Positions 60,133 to 64,000 of a stretch of 64,000 nucleotides of DNA are shown here, piece by piece. The translations under genes and the position numbers were made by a program. This DNA is from Sporosarcina quadrami (GTDB lineage Bacteria; Bacillota; Bacilli; Bacillales_A; Planococcaceae): assembly GCF_014836615.1 (NCBI RefSeq), contig NZ_JACSQN010000002.1:1-64000 (forward strand), in the 5' to 3' direction. Under the pieces are notes generated by a model that worked only from the letters and a program-made list of their open reading frames with translations, was not told the DNA's origin and did not search any database. Position 1 is the stretch's first letter. Each line of letters opens with the position of its first letter.

Positions 60133-60774
60133 ATGAAGACTAAAATCATAGGGTTGCTTACTGTCGGCATGCTTGTACTCACTGGTTGCAGTATAGGCGC
60201 GTCCACGGAGAAACAACTTTCCGACACATTAACAAAAATGAATGACTCAGAGTCGACTTATCGTTCTGTGCAAACTAAGCTGACAGAATTGGAACAACAT
60301 GAACAAAAGACCTTTACTGAAACAATGGAGCTAACTAAAGATGATGTCGATCAGCTCCGTACTAAAGTGGATGAGTTGAAGCAGTTAAATGATGAAAGAT
60401 TAACTAATTTGGATGAAGAAGAAAAAGCAATGAATGAGGCTAAAGCATTCACCGGTGAACTGGATGATATTAAAGAGAAAGCAACAGATTCAGAGAAACA
60501 ACAGATTCAAAAGCTGCAAGATGCTGTTAGTGAAAGATATGATTTGCACGCAACTTTTATTAGTGAATATAAAAAGCTTACTGCGATTCAAAAAGAATTT
60601 TATGGAATGCTGTCAAAAGAAGATGTGGAGTTGGATGAACTTAAACAACGTGTTCAAGAAGTTAATGCCCAAAATGAAGTTGTTCAAGCGACAATAACTC
60701 AATTCAATGAAGCTACAAAAAAAGTAAATAAAGTTAAAGAGAGTATCTTTAAAAGTTTGAGTACAGAAGAATAG
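60133..60774 (+). CDS. ykyA: YkyA-like coiled-coil lipoprotein
   Basis: This 213-residue lipoprotein has the signal MKTKIIGLLTVGMLVLTGC (lipobox LTGC, Cys at 19), followed by an almost entirely helical, Lys/Glu-rich coiled coil. It corresponds by size, topology and position to B. subtilis YkyA, between def and pdhA; its function is unknown. GGAGG 7 nt upstream fixes ATG 60133; a frame from 60070 is longer but lacks an SD. Confidence 0.88.
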   Translation: MKTKIIGLLTVGMLVLTGCSIGASTEKQLSDTLTKMNDSESTYRSVQTKLTELEQHEQKTFTETMELTKDDVDQLRTKVDELKQLNDERLTNLDEEEKAMNEAKAFTGELDDIKEKATDSEKQQIQKLQDAVSERYDLHATFISEYKKLTAIQKEFYGMLSKEDVELDELKQRVQEVNAQNEVVQATITQFNEATKKVNKVKESIFKSLSTEE

Positions 60775-60782
60775 TGGAAGGG

Positions 60783-60818
60783 AATAATGGAGACTCATTG
60801 TCTTCATTATTTTTTTTT
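60783..60818 (+). terminator. terminator after ykyA
   Basis: AATAATG-AGAC pairs with GTCT-CATTATT (one bulge each), followed by eight T. It separates ykyA from the pdh operon, which therefore needs its own promoter in 60820-61010; I see no clear consensus there. Confidence 0.85.
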
Positions 60819-60962
60819 AAATCTAATAGTGATCTATTATAATACAGTCGTCATATTGTAGTAGTACAGATATGTATTTTAAAATAATTTATACTTCTGA
60901 TGCATTGCCCGAACCTATAGGAATCCAATGATTGACCTATTTGCCCCTCTTCAGTATACTGA

Positions 60963-62147
<1,185 letters not shown>

Positions 62148-62150
62148 CCG

Positions 62151-63128
62151 ATGGCACAAATGACGATGATTCAAGCAATCACCGATGCGATGCGCACGGA
62201 GCTTAAAAATGATGAAAATGTCCTCGTCTTCGGTGAAGACGTTGGCGCAAACGGCGGGGTTTTCCGCGCAACAGAAGGGTTACAAAAAGAATTCGGCGTT
62301 GATCGCGTTTTTGATACACCGCTTGCAGAGTCAGGTATTGGCGGCCTTGCAATCGGTTTAACACTTACAGGTTTCCGTCCTGTTATGGAAATTCAGTTTT
62401 TTGGATTCCTATATGAAGTAATTGACTCAGTTAGCGGACAATTGGCTCGTCAATCATTCAGAAGTGGTGGTCATTTTAATGCACCTGTAACGATTCGTTC
62501 TCCATTTGGTGGCGGAGTTGCGACACCAGAGATGCACGCTGATAGTTTTGAAGGACTTGTTGCTTCACAACCTGGTTTGAAAGTTGTTATTCCTTCGACT
62601 CCTTATGATGCAAAAGGTCTTCTGATTTCTGCTATTAAAGACGAGAACCCAGTCATCTTCCTTGAACACATGAAGTTGTATCGTTCATTCAGACAGGAAG
62701 TTCCTGAAGAAGAGTACACAATTCCTTTAGGGAAAGCAGATGTGAAACGTGAAGGTACAGACCTTTCAATTATAACTTATGGCGCTATGGTTCATGAGAG
62801 CTTAAAAGCAGCTGAAGCACTTGAAAAAGATGGATATTCAGTTGAAGTTGTCGATCTTCGAACAATTCAGCCTTTGGATATCGAAACGATTATCGAATCT
62901 GTTGAAAAAACAAATCGTGCAATTGTTGTTCAAGAAGCGCAAAAACAAGCTGGGATTGCCGCAAACGTCGTTTCTGAAATTACGGAACGTGCAATCTTAA
63001 GTTTAGAAGCGCCTGTATTACGCGTTACGGCGCCTGATACAATCTATCCATTTGCGCAAGGTGAAAACTCATGGTTGCCAAATGCGAACGACATCATTGA
63101 AACAGCTAAGAAAGTGTTGACATTCTAA
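62151..63128 (+). CDS. pdhB: pyruvate dehydrogenase E1 beta subunit
   Basis: This 325-residue E1-beta completes the alpha2-beta2 E1 component with the ThDP-binding [15 protein letters not shown] region and the conserved [10 protein letters not shown] segment. It starts 3 nt after pdhA, with GAAGGAG in the pdhA 3' end as SD, so expression is coupled. Confidence 0.96.
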   Translation: MAQMTMIQAITDAMRTELKNDENVLVFGEDVGANGGVFRATEGLQKEFGVDRVFDTPLAESGIGGLAIGLTLTGFRPVMEIQFFGFLYEVIDSVSGQLARQSFRSGGHFNAPVTIRSPFGGGVATPEMHADSFEGLVASQPGLKVVIPSTPYDAKGLLISAIKDENPVIFLEHMKLYRSFRQEVPEEEYTIPLGKADVKREGTDLSIITYGAMVHESLKAAEALEKDGYSVEVVDLRTIQPLDIETIIESVEKTNRAIVVQEAQKQAGIAANVVSEITERAILSLEAPVLRVTAPDTIYPFAQGENSWLPNANDIIETAKKVLTF

Positions 63129-63167
63129 TTCAGAGTTTATCTCTGACAATATGAAAGGGTGAATCAT

Positions 63168-64000
63168 GTGGCATTTGAATTCCGTTTGCCAGACATCGGG
63201 GAAGGAATTCACGAAGGTGAAGTTGTAAAGTGGTTTGTTGCTAAAGGCGATAAAATCAATGAAGACGACACACTTCTTGAAATCCAGAACGATAAAGCAG
63301 TTGTGGAAATTCCATCACCTGTTACAGGCACAGTTGAAGAGATTTTAGTTGGAGAAGGGACAGTCGCGGTAGTTGGTGATATCCTTATCCGTTTTGACGC
63401 TCCTGGGTACGAAAATCATCAGCACGCTAGAGAAGAAGAAGGAAAAGAAGAAACCGAAGCTCAAGTTCAATCGACAGCAGAAGCTGGTCAAGATATTGAT
63501 AAAGAAGAACAGAAAACAGAAGAACCGAAGAAGGTTGCACCTGTCTCATCAGCTAAAGTTGAAGGTGGAGACAGTTCTACATCACGCATAATCGCGATGC
63601 CATCAGTTCGTAAATTTGCTCGTGATAAAGAAGTGGATATTCATGAGGTACAAGGGTCTGGTAAGAACGGACGCGTACTGAAAGAGGATATCGAAGCATT
63701 CCTAAATGGCGGTCAGAAATCCTCTACTAAAGAGGAAGTTGTCGTTGAAAGTGCTGAAGAAACAACGGCGATTGAAGATAAGGGTACGAAAACTTCTGCT
63801 CCAGTCATTCTTGAAGGCGACTTCCCGGAAACACGGGAAAAAATGTCGGGCATGAGAAAAGCGATTGCAAAAGCGATGGTCAATTCAAAACGCACTGCTC
63901 CTCATGTAACTTTGTTGGATGAAATCGATGTTACTGAACTTGTCGCTCACCGCAAGAAGTTCAAAGACATTGCAGCAGAAAAGGACATCAAATTAACTTA
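63168..64000 (+). CDS. pdhC: pyruvate dehydrogenase E2 (dihydrolipoyl acetyltransferase), 3'-truncated by window
   Basis: The first 277 codons of E2 are present. The single N-terminal lipoyl domain (about 1-80) has the lipoylated Lys43 in NDKAVVEI. An acidic flexible linker (about 82-130) follows, then the E1/E3 peripheral subunit-binding domain (about 140-178, [18 protein letters not shown]). A second linker leads into the start of the catalytic domain ([16 protein letters not shown]...[11 protein letters not shown]). GTG 63168 has AAAGGGTG upstream. The acetyltransferase active site and stop lie outside the window. Confidence 0.95.
   Translation, partial: MAFEFRLPDIGEGIHEGEVVKWFVAKGDKINEDDTLLEIQNDKAVVEIPSPVTGTVEEILVGEGTVAVVGDILIRFDAPGYENHQHAREEEGKEETEAQVQSTAEAGQDIDKEEQKTEEPKKVAPVSSAKVEGGDSSTSRIIAMPSVRKFARDKEVDIHEVQGSGKNGRVLKEDIEAFLNGGQKSSTKEEVVVESAEETTAIEDKGTKTSAPVILEGDFPETREKMSGMRKAIAKAMVNSKRTAPHVTLLDEIDVTELVAHRKKFKDIAAEKDIKLT

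Overview
The window looks like a chromosomal segment of a low-GC, endospore-forming Gram-positive bacterium. It is most likely a Planococcaceae (Caryophanaceae) member close to Sporosarcina. This rests on Bacillus-type Shine-Dalgarno (SD) sites, many genes recognisably orthologous to the Bacillus subtilis ykv/ykw/yku/ykq/pdh region (ykvS, ykwC, ykyB, fadH, darB/ykuL, ccpC, ykuU, ykuV, ktrC, rnjA, rpoY, def, ykyA, pdhABC), two orphan sporulation-type PAS histidine kinases and a collagen-like protein. The genus is an inference from remembered gene content, not from a database search.

Layout. 1-0.6 kb: 5' part of a collagen-like gene (minus strand). 0.9-3.5 kb: a RavA/ViaA-like AAA+/VWA pair whose VWA gene carries an in-frame amber stop near its start. 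3.5-3.9 kb: a small element bounded by 15-bp inverted repeats, then tRNA-Val(GAC). 4.0-11.6 kb: a small unknown protein, aldehyde dehydrogenase, a membrane PAS kinase, M42 peptidase, murE and prfC. 11.8-19.3 kb: an SwrC-like RND pump, a TerC-family protein behind a yybP-ykoY (Mn2+) riboswitch, a Ktr potassium channel and a B12-binding radical SAM protein. 19.4-22.3 kb: a second orphan kinase, an MhqR-like MarR regulator, a lipoprotein and YkvS. 22.5-27.1 kb: a MoxR-DUF58 operon ending in two tandem paralogous membrane proteins. 27.3-35.2 kb: ykwC, ykyB, a GGDEF-EAL protein, fadH (with a FadR-like operator), a small membrane protein, darB, an MFS pump and ccpC.

35.3-47.2 kb holds the most striking locus: eight tightly packed genes that combine an ABC-2 exporter, a large secreted/membrane protein, a Gly-Gln-repeat membrane protein, MoxR, DUF58 and two VWA membrane proteins. 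It looks like an uncharacterised envelope machine. From 47.5 to 55.1 kb follow a SurA-like lipoprotein, a NorA-like MFS pump, potABCD polyamine uptake genes and a divergent CorA-like protein with a C-terminal GMN motif. From memory of the B. subtilis map, about 20 kb (35.3-55.1) separates ccpC from ykuU, which are close together there.

55.4-64 kb is core metabolism and gene expression: a peroxiredoxin (YkuU) behind a Fur/PerR-like box, the thioredoxin-like YkuV, KtrC, RNase J1, RNA polymerase epsilon (RpoY), a 25-codon cationic mini-ORF with its own promoter and terminator, peptide deformylase, YkyA and the pyruvate dehydrogenase genes pdhA, pdhB and pdhC (cut by the window end).

Functional threads: three separate MoxR/RavA ATPase loci with VWA or DUF58 partners; cation homeostasis (TerC/Mn riboswitch, KtrB-type channel plus KtrC, CorA-like protein, c-di-AMP receptor DarB); peroxide defence; and phosphorelay-type signalling. 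Starts were chosen mainly from SD spacing, so several differ from the longest possible frame.
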